Positions 45,598-54,174 of a DNA stretch of 64,000 nt are shown piece by piece. Under the pieces are notes generated by a model. It made no database searches. It was not told where the DNA came from and saw nothing but the letters and a program-made list of their open reading frames with translations. The stretch is from positions 1 to 64,000 of the forward strand of contig NZ_JALDSX010000005.1 in NCBI RefSeq assembly GCF_022748595.1, in the 5' to 3' direction. This DNA comes from Brevibacterium sp. ZH18. Lineage in GTDB: Bacteria; Actinomycetota; Actinomycetes; Actinomycetales; Brevibacteriaceae. Each line of letters opens with the position of its first letter. The stretch's first letter is position 1. Position numbers and translations under genes: made by a program.

Positions 45598-46773
45598 GTG
45601 ACTGATACCACCAATCCGCTGGGCCTCGATGAGCACTCTCATGGCGCCGGCGTCCACGTCCCCGATTCCAAGCGGGACGCTCGCACCCGCAGCTTCGACA
45701 TCGCCGACTTCTCTGTCCCGAACGGACGCGAAGAGGAATGGCGTTTCTCCCCGGTGCGCAAGCTCAGCGATTTCTTCACCGACGCCGCCTCCGCGGCGAA
45801 GCTGACCACCTCGGGCGATCTGCCTGAAGGCATCTCCGTCGAGGAGATCACGCTTGAAGCGGCACAGGAACTGGGCATCCTCGAGCCCGAGGATCGCGCA
45901 GCCGTCGTCGCTGCGAACCGTGCACCCACGGTGACCCACTACTCGGTGCCTGCGAACACCGAAGTCGACGGTGCTGCGATCATCCATGCCGACGGTACCG
46001 GCAACGACCTGACCCATGGTCACGTCGTCGTCTCCGTCGGCGCGAACGCGAAGGCGACCATCGTCGTCGAGCACGAAGGAATGGCCCGATACTCCGAGCT
46101 CGTCTCGCTCGTGGTCGGCGACGGCGCAGACGTGACATTCGTGTCCCTGCAGCTGTGGGACGACGAGGCTCAGCACCTGGGCCAGCACGATGCGATCGTG
46201 GGCAAGGACGCGAAGTTCAAGCACATCGTCATCAGCCTCGGCGGTGACATCGTGCGTCTGAACACGAACGTGCGCTACTCGGCAGCCGGGGGAGAGGCCG
46301 AACTTCTCGGACTCTACTTCGCCGACGCCGGCCAGCACTTCGAACACCGCACCTACATCGACCACAACACGCCGAAGGCCACGTCGAACGTCCACTACAA
46401 GGGCGCTCTTCAGGGCAAGGACGCACGCAGCGTGTGGATCGGCGATGTGCTCATCCGCCCCGAGGCACTCGGCATCGACACCTACGAGCTCAACCGCAAC
46501 CTCATCCTCTCGGATGGCGCACGCGCTGACTCAGTGCCGAACCTCGAAATCGAAACCGGCGACATCGCCGGTGCCGGACACGCATCCTCGACCGGACGCT
46601 TCGACGAAGAGCACCTCTTCTACCTGATGAGCCGCGGCATCCCCGAGGACGTTGCACGTCAGCTTGTGGTCCGCGGATTCTTCAACGAAGTGATCCAGAA
46701 GATCCAGGTGCCCGAGATCGAGGAAGTCCTCAATGAGCGAATCGAGGACGAACTCTCCCGGAGCGTTCTGTGA
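45598..46773 (+). CDS. sufD: Fe-S cluster assembly protein SufD
   Basis: 391 residues from a GTG with AAGGAG upstream. It is a degenerate SufB paralogue: beta-helix core (HKTHVDHNTP-like FEHRTYIDHNTPKATSNVHYKG) and C-terminal YLMSRGIPEDVARQLVVRGFFNEVI. Partner of SufB in SufBC2D. The stop overlaps the Rieske gene by four bases. Confidence 0.96.
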   Translation: MTDTTNPLGLDEHSHGAGVHVPDSKRDARTRSFDIADFSVPNGREEEWRFSPVRKLSDFFTDAASAAKLTTSGDLPEGISVEEITLEAAQELGILEPEDRAAVVAANRAPTVTHYSVPANTEVDGAAIIHADGTGNDLTHGHVVVSVGANAKATIVVEHEGMARYSELVSLVVGDGADVTFVSLQLWDDEAQHLGQHDAIVGKDAKFKHIVISLGGDIVRLNTNVRYSAAGGEAELLGLYFADAGQHFEHRTYIDHNTPKATSNVHYKGALQGKDARSVWIGDVLIRPEALGIDTYELNRNLILSDGARADSVPNLEIETGDIAGAGHASSTGRFDEEHLFYLMSRGIPEDVARQLVVRGFFNEVIQKIQVPEIEEVLNERIEDELSRSVL

Positions 46774-47093
46774 CCATGATCGACGTCGCGGCCGCCTCCG
46801 AGGTGGCCGCCGGAGCGACGATGCGCATCGAAGTCGAGAACTTCGAGATCTGCATCGCCCGTGACTCCGACGGCGCGATCCACGCCATCGACGATCTGTG
46901 CACACACGGCGAGGTCTCCTTGGCCGAGGGCGATGTGGAGGGGTGTGCCATCGAATGCTGGCTGCACGGCTCCCAGTTTGACCTCAACTCGGGCCAGGCC
47001 CTGACCCCTCCGGCGTTCGAACCTGTCGCGGTCTACGACTGCAAGGAGATCGCCGGCCGCATCCTGATCGACCCTCATACGACCCTGAACTGA
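46770..47093 (+). CDS. Rieske-type [2Fe-2S] ferredoxin
   Basis: 107 residues from a GTG overlapping the sufD stop (a second start, ATG, is at 46776). Both ligand boxes are present: C-T-H-G in DDLCTHGEVSLAEG and C-W-L-H-G in IECWLHGSQFDL. Small soluble Rieske proteins in this position are common in actinobacterial suf operons and are often mis-named as dioxygenase subunits. An electron-transfer role in cluster assembly is a reasonable inference. Confidence 0.92.
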   Translation: MTMIDVAAASEVAAGATMRIEVENFEICIARDSDGAIHAIDDLCTHGEVSLAEGDVEGCAIECWLHGSQFDLNSGQALTPPAFEPVAVYDCKEIAGRILIDPHTTLN

Positions 47094-47104
47094 AAAGGAT
47101 TGAC

Positions 47105-47863
47105 ATGTCCAACCTGAAAATCACTGACCTGCACGTCAGCGTCAACACCGAAACCGGCCTCAAGCCCATCCTCAACGGCATCAACCTCGAAATCAACTCG
47201 AACGAAACCCACGCCATCATGGGCCCCAACGGCTCCGGCAAGTCCACCCTGGCCTACTCGCTGGCCGGTCACCCGAAGTACAAGGTGACCTCCGGCTCGG
47301 TCACCCTCGACGGCGTGGACGTCCTCGCGATGTCCGTCGACGAGCGTGCGAAGGCCGGTCTGTTCCTGGCCATGCAGTACCCCGTCGAGGTTCCCGGCGT
47401 GACCGTGACGAACTTCCTTCGTTCGGCCAAGACGGCCATCGACGGTGAGGCTCCGAAGCTGCGCCACTGGACCAAGGACCTCAAGTCGGCGATGGAGAAC
47501 CTCCGCGTCGATCCCGAGTTCGCCAGCCGCAACGTCAACGAAGGATTCTCCGGCGGCGAGAAGAAGCGCCACGAGATCCTCCAGATGGAGATGCTCAAGC
47601 CGAAGTTCGCTGTCCTCGACGAGACCGACTCCGGCCTCGACGTCGATGCTCTGCGCATCGTGTCCGAAGGTGTCAACCGGGTCAAGGAATCCACCGACGT
47701 GGGCGTCCTCCTCATCACCCACTACACGCGCATCCTCAGCTACATCAAGCCCGATCACGTGCACGTGATCATCAAGGGCAAGGTCGCTGAAGAGGGCGGG
47801 CCGGAACTGGCCGAGCGCCTCGAAAACGAAGGCTACGACCGCTTCCTGCAAGCCTCAGCCTGA
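47105..47863 (+). CDS. sufC: Fe-S cluster assembly ATPase SufC
   Basis: 252 residues. Walker A IMGPNGSGKSTLAYSLAGHP, signature GFSGGEKKRHEILQM, Walker B FAVLDETDSGLDVDALRIV, switch H in LLITHYTRIL. It powers SufBC2D. AAAAGGA precedes the ATG and its stop overlaps sufS by one base. Confidence 0.97.
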   Translation: MSNLKITDLHVSVNTETGLKPILNGINLEINSNETHAIMGPNGSGKSTLAYSLAGHPKYKVTSGSVTLDGVDVLAMSVDERAKAGLFLAMQYPVEVPGVTVTNFLRSAKTAIDGEAPKLRHWTKDLKSAMENLRVDPEFASRNVNEGFSGGEKKRHEILQMEMLKPKFAVLDETDSGLDVDALRIVSEGVNRVKESTDVGVLLITHYTRILSYIKPDHVHVIIKGKVAEEGGPELAERLENEGYDRFLQASA

Positions 47864-49113
47864 TGTTTTCCCGTCTGCGCAACGACTTCCCGATCCTGGA
47901 CACCAGGGTCGGGGAGTCAGCGCTGTCCTACCTCGACTCCGGTGCGACTTCGCAGAAGCCGCAGTGCGTTATCGACACGTTCACGGAGTACTTCCAGCAG
48001 CGCAACGCAGCCGTCCACCGTGGAGCCCACACGCTCGCGGTGATGGCCACTGACGCATTCGAATCCGGCCGTGAAGCCGTGTCGAACCTCGTCGGCGGCG
48101 TACCCGAACAGGTGTGCTGGACGAAGAACGCCACCGAGGCGCTCAACGTCGTGGCGCTGGGCATGGACCGGGCCAGCCACGGTTTCGGCGGGGAGTCCGC
48201 CGGTCGCTTCGCTCTGGGACCCGACGACTCGATCGTCGTGACCGAGATGGAGCACCATGCGAACCTCGTGCCCTGGCAGCAGCTGGCACAGTCCACTGGA
48301 GCGCAGCTGCGCTGGATTCCGGTCACGGACAGCGGCGAACTCGACCTGAGCGATCTGTCCTCGATCGTCGACGAGACGACGAAGGTCTTCGCCTTCACCC
48401 ACGTCTCGAACGTTCTGGGCACGATCAACCCGGTTAAGATCCTCGTCGCTCGGGCTCGCGAAGTCGGCGCATTCGTCGTCCTCGACGCGTGCCAGTCCGT
48501 ACCGCACATGCCCGTGAATTTCGTCGACCTCGATGTCGACTTCGCGGCTTTCTCTGCGCACAAGGCGCTCGGGCCCACCGGCCTCGGCGTCCTCTGGGGC
48601 AAGTCGGAACTCCTCAACTCTCTGCCGCCGGTGCTGACCGGCGGATCCATGATCACCACCGTGACGATGGACAAGTCGGAGTTCATGGATGCCCCGCAGC
48701 GCTTCGAGGCCGGCACTCAGCCGGTGGCCGAGGTCGCTGCTTTCGCGACGGCGGTCAACTACCTCGCCGAGGTGGGTCTAGACCGGATCTTCGACCATGA
48801 ACGTGAACTCGCCCGAGTTCTGCTCGATGGAGTTGCACAGATCCCCGGCATTCGTGTCCTCGGGGCCGCGAAGGACCGGATCGGGACCGTGGCCTTCGAC
48901 GTCGAGGGTGTCCATGCCCATGACGTCGGCCAGTACCTCGATTCGCAGGGTGTGGCCGTGCGCGTGGGCCACCACTGCGCTCAGCCGCTGCACCGCCGGT
49001 ACGGAGTCACCGCCTCGACGCGGGCGAGCACCTACCTGTACAACAACGTCGAGGACTGCGAACGTTTCCTCGCAGCCTTGGCTGAAGTCCGTCCGTTCTT
49101 CGGAGTCCAGTGA
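47863..49113 (+). CDS. sufS: Cysteine desulfurase SufS
   Basis: 416 residues, class V aminotransferase fold. PLP lysine K234 in FSAHKALGPTG, PLP-stacking histidine in TEMEHHANLVPW, active-site C372 in RVGHHCAQPLHRR. It takes sulfur from cysteine and hands it to SufU. Confidence 0.97.
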   Translation: MFSRLRNDFPILDTRVGESALSYLDSGATSQKPQCVIDTFTEYFQQRNAAVHRGAHTLAVMATDAFESGREAVSNLVGGVPEQVCWTKNATEALNVVALGMDRASHGFGGESAGRFALGPDDSIVVTEMEHHANLVPWQQLAQSTGAQLRWIPVTDSGELDLSDLSSIVDETTKVFAFTHVSNVLGTINPVKILVARAREVGAFVVLDACQSVPHMPVNFVDLDVDFAAFSAHKALGPTGLGVLWGKSELLNSLPPVLTGGSMITTVTMDKSEFMDAPQRFEAGTQPVAEVAAFATAVNYLAEVGLDRIFDHERELARVLLDGVAQIPGIRVLGAAKDRIGTVAFDVEGVHAHDVGQYLDSQGVAVRVGHHCAQPLHRRYGVTASTRASTYLYNNVEDCERFLAALAEVRPFFGVQ

Positions 49114-49123
49114 GGTTCGTGTC

Positions 49124-49591
49124 ATGAGTACTCAGATGCAGCAGCTCTATCAGCAGGTCATCCTCGACCATTCGCGGTCGCGGATCGGCAACCAGGCCCT
49201 GCTCCGTGATGACGCGACAGGCGCACACGGGTTCTCCCATCAGGTCAATCCGACCTGCGGCGACGAGATCGAGCTCGAGACCGAACTGCTCGATGACGGC
49301 ACCATCGCCGTGCGCTGGACCGGCGACGGCTGCTCGATCTCGATGGCCTCGGCCTCGGTGCTGTCCGAGCTGGCCACGGAGGCTTCAGTCGCCGACATGC
49401 TCGACATCGAGGCGAAGTTCCACGAGCTCATGCACTCGCGTGGGACACTGGAAGCGGATGAGGAAATACTCGGCGACGCTGCGGCGTTCACCGGAGTGTC
49501 GAAGTTTCCGGCCAGGATCAAGTGCGCACTCCTGTCCTGGGTGGCGTTCAAGGATGCCCTCAACCAAGCACAAACTTCTTTGGAGGAGTAG
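49124..49591 (+). CDS. sufU: Sulfur-transfer protein SufU
   Basis: 155 residues from the ATG at 49124; the frame continues upstream across sufS but that part is a shadow. Cysteines C45 (NPTCGDEI), C70 (GDGCSIS) and C134 (RIKCALL) with D47 are the zinc ligands and sulfur acceptor of SufU, and the 20-residue insertion of SufU versus IscU is present. It accepts persulfide from SufS. Confidence 0.95.
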   Translation: MSTQMQQLYQQVILDHSRSRIGNQALLRDDATGAHGFSHQVNPTCGDEIELETELLDDGTIAVRWTGDGCSISMASASVLSELATEASVADMLDIEAKFHELMHSRGTLEADEEILGDAAAFTGVSKFPARIKCALLSWVAFKDALNQAQTSLEE

Positions 49592-49593
49592 AA

Positions 49594-49929
49594 ATGCCCG
49601 AAGTCATTGACGCACCGCAGAATGCGAGTGTCGACGAGGTGCGAGAGGCGATGATGGACGTCGTCGACCCCGAGCTCGGCGTCAACATCGTCGACCTGGG
49701 TCTCGTCTACGGTCTCTCGGTCGAGGATGACGGCACCGCCGTCATCGAAATGACCCTGACGTCCGCCGCGTGCCCACTCACCGACGTCATCGAAGATCAG
49801 ACAGCTCAGTGCCTGGACGGGATCGTTCCCGCCTACCGGGTCAACTGGGTCTGGATGCCGCCATGGGGTCCGGAGAAGATCACCGACGACGGCCGCGAGC
49901 AGATGCGCGCCCTCGGGTTCAACATCTGA
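49594..49929 (+). CDS. sufT: SufT / MIP18-family (DUF59) Fe-S maturation protein
   Basis: 111 residues from the ATG at 49594 with GGAGGAG upstream. DUF59 core VREAMMDVVDPELGVNIVDLGLVYG and the conserved cysteine in LTSAACPLTDVIEDQ. It helps maturation of client Fe-S proteins. It closes the suf operon; two hairpins follow. Confidence 0.94.
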   Translation: MPEVIDAPQNASVDEVREAMMDVVDPELGVNIVDLGLVYGLSVEDDGTAVIEMTLTSAACPLTDVIEDQTAQCLDGIVPAYRVNWVWMPPWGPEKITDDGREQMRALGFNI

Positions 49930-49943
49930 GGTTCCACAGGATG

Positions 49944-49965
49944 AGGCGTCCCCGCGGGGACGCCT
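49944..49965. repeat. Palindromic repeat copy 1 (core 49947-49962)
   Basis: Exact core CGTCCCCGCGGGGACG extended to 22 bp of perfect symmetry, 15 bases after the sufT stop. One of five identical cores in the window. Confidence 0.85.
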
Positions 49966-49976
49966 GAGTTCCACCT

Positions 49977-50018
49977 CGCCGAGGTGGGGGTGCTGTCCGC
50001 AGTGCCCCCACCTCGGCG
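49977..50018 (+). terminator. Terminator of the suf operon
   Basis: 18-bp stem starting CGCCGAGGTGGGGGTGCT with near-complete complement (one G-U pair), loop GTCCGC, then GTTGTTCT. Confidence 0.8.
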
Positions 50019-50127
50019 TTGTTCTGGGTTCGATCGCACGTGGCATGGTCACGTAGATCACCGCCCCGGGATGTGGGCGCACGTCGTCGGCGTGAAAGAA
50101 TGAAGACTCGACTTCCAAGGAGACCCA

Positions 50128-50790
50128 TTGACGATCATCGCCGCCGCTGACGGCTCCGCCCTCGGCAATCCCGGGCCCGCCGGTTGGGCCTGGTACGTCG
50201 ACGACGACTGCTGGCACGCCGGAGGGTGGAAGGAGTCGACGAACAATCGCGGCGAGCTCATGGCCGTCCTCGACCTGCTCGAGTCGACTGCCGACGCCGC
50301 CGAGGACCTCAAGGTCTTCTGCGACTCCCAATACGTCATCAACGCACTGACGAAGTGGATGCCCGGCTGGAAGCGCAAAGGCTGGAAGAAGGCCGACGGC
50401 AAAGAGGTCCTCAACAAGGACCTCCTCGAATCACTCGATGTGGCGCTGCGCGACCGTGAGGTCGAGTTCGAGTGGGTCAAAGGCCACAGCAACCATGCGA
50501 TGAACGAAGCCGCCGATGACCGTGCCCGTGCCGCCGCGACCGCCTATCAGCGTGGCACGAGTGTGCCGTCCGGCCCCGGATACGTCCCCGCGGGGACGTC
50601 TGGAGCGACAACTTCAGCGTCGGTGCCTTCGGCAGCGACCACCTCGGCCGGTGAGCAGGCGACGACCGTGGTGTCGTGTCGCGTGCCCACCCACCTTGCC
50701 GACGAACTCGTGACTCGGGCCCAGGCCCGAGGCATCCACCCACAAGAATTCTTGGTCGAGATCATCGGCCGTAGTTTGGAGAATGAATGA
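50128..50790 (+). CDS. rnhA: Ribonuclease HI with C-terminal ribbon-helix-helix-like tail
   Basis: 220 residues from a TTG preceded by AAGGAG. RNase HI domain 1-140 with all four acidic catalytic residues: D8, E43, D66 and D130, plus H120. It removes RNA from RNA-DNA hybrids. A Ser/Thr/Ala linker (143-180) follows; the palindromic repeat lies inside it and encodes YVPAGT. The last 40 residues (VVSCRVPTHLADELVTRAQARG...EFLVEIIGRSLEN) look like a CopG/Arc ribbon-helix-helix domain, which could bind nucleic acid or dimerise; this is inferred by eye. The stop overlaps the ABC-F gene (ATGA). Confidence 0.9.
   Translation: MTIIAAADGSALGNPGPAGWAWYVDDDCWHAGGWKESTNNRGELMAVLDLLESTADAAEDLKVFCDSQYVINALTKWMPGWKRKGWKKADGKEVLNKDLLESLDVALRDREVEFEWVKGHSNHAMNEAADDRARAAATAYQRGTSVPSGPGYVPAGTSGATTSASVPSAATTSAGEQATTVVSCRVPTHLADELVTRAQARGIHPQEFLVEIIGRSLENE
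50582..50599. repeat. Palindromic repeat copy 2, inside rnhA (core 50583-50598)
   Basis: Exact core with one extra matching base each side (18 bp), within codons about 152-157 of rnhA, in the linker. Confidence 0.85.
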
Positions 50791-52385
50791 TTCAGGCCAA
50801 CGGTCTCGAAGTCACCGTCGGCGCCCGCACGCTGATGTCTGATGTGTCCTTCCGCGTCGACAAGGGGGACCGGGTCGGGCTCGTCGGACGCAACGGCGCC
50901 GGTAAGACCACCCTGACGAAGGTGATCATGGGCGGTCACCCCGCGTCGAAGGGCGACGTCTCGATCTCCGGAACCGTCGGCTATCTGCCGCAGGACCCGC
51001 GCAGCGGTGACCTCACGGCCACGGGCAAGGAGCGCATCCTCTCCGCCCGTGAGCTCGATGTGGTGGTCAAGCGACTGCGCAAAGCCGAACGGCAGATGGC
51101 ATCACCGGATGAGAACGTTTCGGCCAAGGCCATCGATCGGTATCCGCGCATCGAGGCCGAATTCATGGCCGCCGGCGGTTACGCCGCGGAGTCGGAGGCC
51201 TACGCGATTGCTGCGAACCTCGGTCTCGACGAGGAGCTCGTCAACCAGGAGATCGGCACGCTCTCCGGCGGTCAGCGCCGTCGTGTGGAACTCGCCCGGA
51301 TCCTGTTCTCGGCCCCGGACACGATGATCCTCGATGAGCCGACGAACCACCTCGATGCGGAATCCGTGATGTGGCTGCGCGACTACCTCAAGGGGTATTC
51401 GGGGGGACTCATCGTCATCAGCCACGACCTCGATCTCATCGACGAAGTCGTCAACAAGGTGTTCTTCCTCGACGCGACCCGTCAGACCATCGACATCTAC
51501 TCGATGGGCTACCGTCTCTACCTCAAGCAGCGTGAGGACGACGAGCGTCGCCGCCGCCGCGAGCGTGCGAACGCGGAGAAGAAGGCCAGTGCGCTGACCG
51601 CCCAGGCGAACAAGATGATGGCGAAGGCCACGAAGACCGTCGCGGCTCAGCAGATGGCCAAACGTGCCGAGCGCCTGCTCGCCGGTCTCGACGACGAACG
51701 CAGCACTGAGAAGGTCGCAAACCTTCGCTTCCCGGCTCCGGCCGACTGCGGACGTGTGCCGCTGACAGCGGAGGGTCTGTCGCGCAGCTATGGTTCGACC
51801 GAGGTCTTCACCGGCGTCGATCTGGCGATCGACAAGGGTTCACGTGTCGTCATCCTCGGCTACAACGGCGCCGGTAAGACGACGCTGCTGCGGCTCCTCG
51901 CCGGCCTCGACGAACCCGATTCGGGCAAGGTCGTGCCCGGCTTCGGGCTCAAGCTCGGCTACTACGCGCAGGAGCACGAGACTCTCGACCTCGAGCGCAG
52001 CGTGCTCGAGAACATGAGTCGGAATTCGCCGCACCTCAACGACACGGCCGTGCGCAATGTGCTCGGTTCGTTCCTGTTCTCCGGTGACGACGTGCACAAA
52101 CCCGCCCGGGTCCTCTCCGGCGGCGAGAAGACGCGTCTGGCGCTGGCGACCCTCGTGGTCTCAAGTGCGAACGTCCTCCTCCTCGATGAGCCGACGAACA
52201 ACCTCGACCCGGCCTCACGCGAAGAGATCCTTTCTGCGATCCGTCGCTATGAGGGTGCCATCATCCTCGTCACCCACGATGAGGGAGCAGTGTCCGCGCT
52301 CGACCCCGATCGGGTGCTGCTGCTTCCCGACGGCGACGAGGACCTGTGGAACGACACCTACCTCGACCTCGTCACCCTGGCCTGA
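50787..52385 (+). CDS. ABC-F family ATPase
   Basis: 532 residues, two ABC domains and no membrane part. Walker A GRNGAGKTTLTK and GYNGAGKTTLLRL; signatures LSGGQRRRVELARIL and LSGGEKTRLALATLVV; Walker B MILDEPTNHLD and LLLDEPTNNLD. The inter-domain linker (about 240-310) is charged and helical (RRRRERANAEKKASAL), the part that reaches the ribosomal peptidyl centre in this family. Likely a ribosome-associated translation factor like the mycobacterial Rv1473 in the same place; antibiotic protection is possible but not indicated. Confidence 0.93.
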   Translation: MIQANGLEVTVGARTLMSDVSFRVDKGDRVGLVGRNGAGKTTLTKVIMGGHPASKGDVSISGTVGYLPQDPRSGDLTATGKERILSARELDVVVKRLRKAERQMASPDENVSAKAIDRYPRIEAEFMAAGGYAAESEAYAIAANLGLDEELVNQEIGTLSGGQRRRVELARILFSAPDTMILDEPTNHLDAESVMWLRDYLKGYSGGLIVISHDLDLIDEVVNKVFFLDATRQTIDIYSMGYRLYLKQREDDERRRRRERANAEKKASALTAQANKMMAKATKTVAAQQMAKRAERLLAGLDDERSTEKVANLRFPAPADCGRVPLTAEGLSRSYGSTEVFTGVDLAIDKGSRVVILGYNGAGKTTLLRLLAGLDEPDSGKVVPGFGLKLGYYAQEHETLDLERSVLENMSRNSPHLNDTAVRNVLGSFLFSGDDVHKPARVLSGGEKTRLALATLVVSSANVLLLDEPTNNLDPASREEILSAIRRYEGAIILVTHDEGAVSALDPDRVLLLPDGDEDLWNDTYLDLVTLA

Positions 52386-52399
52386 GTTCGACCCGGCTT

Positions 52400-52456
52400 G
52401 GGAGTGCCTGAAGCCGTCGGGAGTGCCTGAAGTCCTCAGGAGTGCCGGAATCGGTC
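52400..52456 (-). repeat. 19-bp tandem repeat spanning the SURF1 stop codon
   Basis: Plus-strand units GGGAGTGCCTGAAGCCGTC (52400-52418), GGGAGTGCCTGAAGTCCTC (52419-52437) and AGGAGTGCCGGAATCGGTC (52438-52456). The last is the SURF1 coding end, and its stop is at 52436-52438. Confidence 0.8.
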
Positions 52457-53338
52457 CTCGAGGAGTTCGTCCTCCTGCGCTTCGGCTTCGCCGTGGACGC
52501 TCGGCGCTCTCAGCCGGTGGCGGCCGTAGCGGCTGCCAGGTTCACTGATTTTGGCACCGGCATCCAGAGCTGCCTTGTCGATGACGATGTATTCGGTTTC
52601 GCCCGATGACGTTCCGGCAGCCTCGGCGGAGGCCTTGCGCTCCCGCCTTGCCGAGATCGATACGGCGATGATGATCATGATTCCGAACGCGAACCACTGC
52701 AGCATGTAGGACAGATGGTTGCCGGGATCGACGTCCGGCGGCGGCAGTGGAGTCAGCCCTGACTTGTCGGGCAGTCCGTTGGTCGTGTCGACGGCCTCGG
52801 CGTAGACGTTCTCATACGCGTCATCCATTCCGGGAATCCGTGCCGGATCGATGGCCTTGATCATGCCCTTCGGATTGTCATCGTCTGAGCCGTCCTGGGA
52901 CGGGCGCAGGTGCGCATTGAGCGTCTGCTCCCCGGTGGGCGTTGCCGGCACATGGTCAGAGTCGGAGATCCATCCCCTGACGACGGCGAGCGTCTCGCCG
53001 GATTCCAGACGGAACGGGACGACGAGGTAGAACCCGGTCTGATCGTTGACTGTGCGGTTGCGTGCGAGCACGGTGTCGGCGGCGAGGAATTCGCCGTGCA
53101 GGGACACCTGGCGCCATTCGTCGTCCTCATTCAGCGTCGCCGAGGTGGTCGGCAGGACCGTCGAGATGTCCACGGGATCGGCCCCGTAGTTCGTGTTGAT
53201 GGTCTCGATCTCAGCCTCGCGCTGTTCGCGGCGGTCCTTCTGCCAGAGGGCGAGGAACACACAGGCGATGACGACGATGATGGTCATGGCGATGTATTTC
53301 AGCCAGCGAGCGCTGAAGAGGAAGGAATAGCGGGACAT
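52436..53338 (-). CDS. SURF1 family cytochrome oxidase assembly protein
   Basis: 300 residues from the ATG at 53338, overlapping the upstream stop (TGATG). Two membrane helices, YIAMTIIVVIACVFLALWQ near the N-terminus and LSYMLQWFAFGIMIIIAVSISARRERK near 230, with an extracytoplasmic domain (WRQVSLHGEFLAADTVLARNR, VVRGWI). SURF1 helps haem a insertion into cytochrome aa3 oxidase, fitting ctaA and ctaB nearby. A 60-residue charged tail follows the second helix. Confidence 0.92.
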   Translation of the reverse strand: MSRYSFLFSARWLKYIAMTIIVVIACVFLALWQKDRREQREAEIETINTNYGADPVDISTVLPTTSATLNEDDEWRQVSLHGEFLAADTVLARNRTVNDQTGFYLVVPFRLESGETLAVVRGWISDSDHVPATPTGEQTLNAHLRPSQDGSDDDNPKGMIKAIDPARIPGMDDAYENVYAEAVDTTNGLPDKSGLTPLPPPDVDPGNHLSYMLQWFAFGIMIIIAVSISARRERKASAEAAGTSSGETEYIVIDKAALDAGAKISEPGSRYGRHRLRAPSVHGEAEAQEDELLEDRFRHS

Positions 53339-53550
53339 CAACCGGCGTCCTCCGGTATTTCGTCGATGGATACGTCTGAGAGGTAGAACCCGCGCAGGTT
53401 GAGGAAGTCTCGCAGGTGATCGAGATGTTCATCACACGCCAGCCAGGTCTTGCGACGGTTAGGCGTGTGCAGACGAGGGTTGTTCCACAGGATGGCGCGG
53501 GTGGCATCGGCTCGGCAGCCTTTGGCCGAGCACCGGAGTTCGTCTGTCAC
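53338..53550 (-). CDS. Small Cys/His protein, unrecognised
   Basis: 70 residues from the GTG at 53550, which overlaps the stop of the DUF3099 gene (GTGA); a longer start at 53571 lies inside that gene. Pattern C-SAKG-C near the start and ACDEHLDHLRDFLN in the middle give two cysteines, a third cysteine and two histidines that could bind zinc. Not recognised as a named family. It is the middle of a coupled trio DUF3099 - this gene - SURF1, so a link to membrane or oxidase assembly is a guess. Confidence 0.75.
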   Translation of the reverse strand: MTDELRCSAKGCRADATRAILWNNPRLHTPNRRKTWLACDEHLDHLRDFLNLRGFYLSDVSIDEIPEDAG

Positions 53551-54044
53551 GACTTTCCGCCCCAGGCCCACCCGGTGCCTGCAGGGTGCTCGGAGTCATC
53601 TGAACCTGATGCTGCGCCGGATCGTGTCGGGTCTGCGCCGGTCGCGCCCGGGACAGTTTCACCGGGGACGGTCTCTCCCGGGACAGTCTCGCCGGGAATC
53701 GTGTCTCCGGAATCAGTGTCGCCGGAAACAGTGTCTCCGTTGATGGTCTCGCCTCGGGCCGGGGGCAATGCGTCCAGGGGCGCGCTGTCGAGGAGGGCGG
53801 ATTCGTCGACCTCTGCCCGTTCGCGCCCGGCGTTGGCGATGATCACTGCTGGATACGGCAGGAGCACGGCGCCGGCCACGCAGATCCACATGAGCACCTT
53901 GAGGTCGGCGACGAACATGAAATAGGCGGCCACGAAGCAGAGTGTGCGGATACCCATCGTGATCGAGTATTTGATGATCCGCGACTTCATGTCGTCATCG
54001 AGGGCAGTGTCTGCCGTGGTGATCTGCTGCGGGTGCTTGGACAT
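53547..54044 (-). CDS. DUF3099 family membrane protein with pentapeptide tail
   Basis: 165 residues. DUF3099 core ITTADTALDDDMKSRIIKYS then two helices (TLCFVAAYFMFVADL, VLMWICVAGAVLLPYPAVII). The C-terminal region is unusual: residues 98-137 are eight copies of a five-residue unit G-[DE/A]-T-[VIDG]-[PSNA] such as GETVP, encoded by a 15-base repeat. The function of the family is unknown. Confidence 0.85.
   Translation of the reverse strand: MSKHPQQITTADTALDDDMKSRIIKYSITMGIRTLCFVAAYFMFVADLKVLMWICVAGAVLLPYPAVIIANAGRERAEVDESALLDSAPLDALPPARGETINGDTVSGDTDSGDTIPGETVPGETVPGETVPGATGADPTRSGAASGSDDSEHPAGTGWAWGGKS
53634..53753 (-). repeat. 15-bp repeat, about eight copies, in the DUF3099 gene
   Basis: Codes for the GETVP-type pentapeptides. 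The last copies are nearly identical at DNA level while earlier ones have drifted. Confidence 0.85.
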
Positions 54045-54174
54045 AGCCTTCTTCGATCGATTGCTCGTACAAAATCATACTCTTCGTTTGTGTGCGTCGT
54101 ATCGACGCCGGCCCGAACACGATAGGTTGGGAACGATAGATTTGGTCAGTATCGTCGATCAACAGGAGAGTTTT

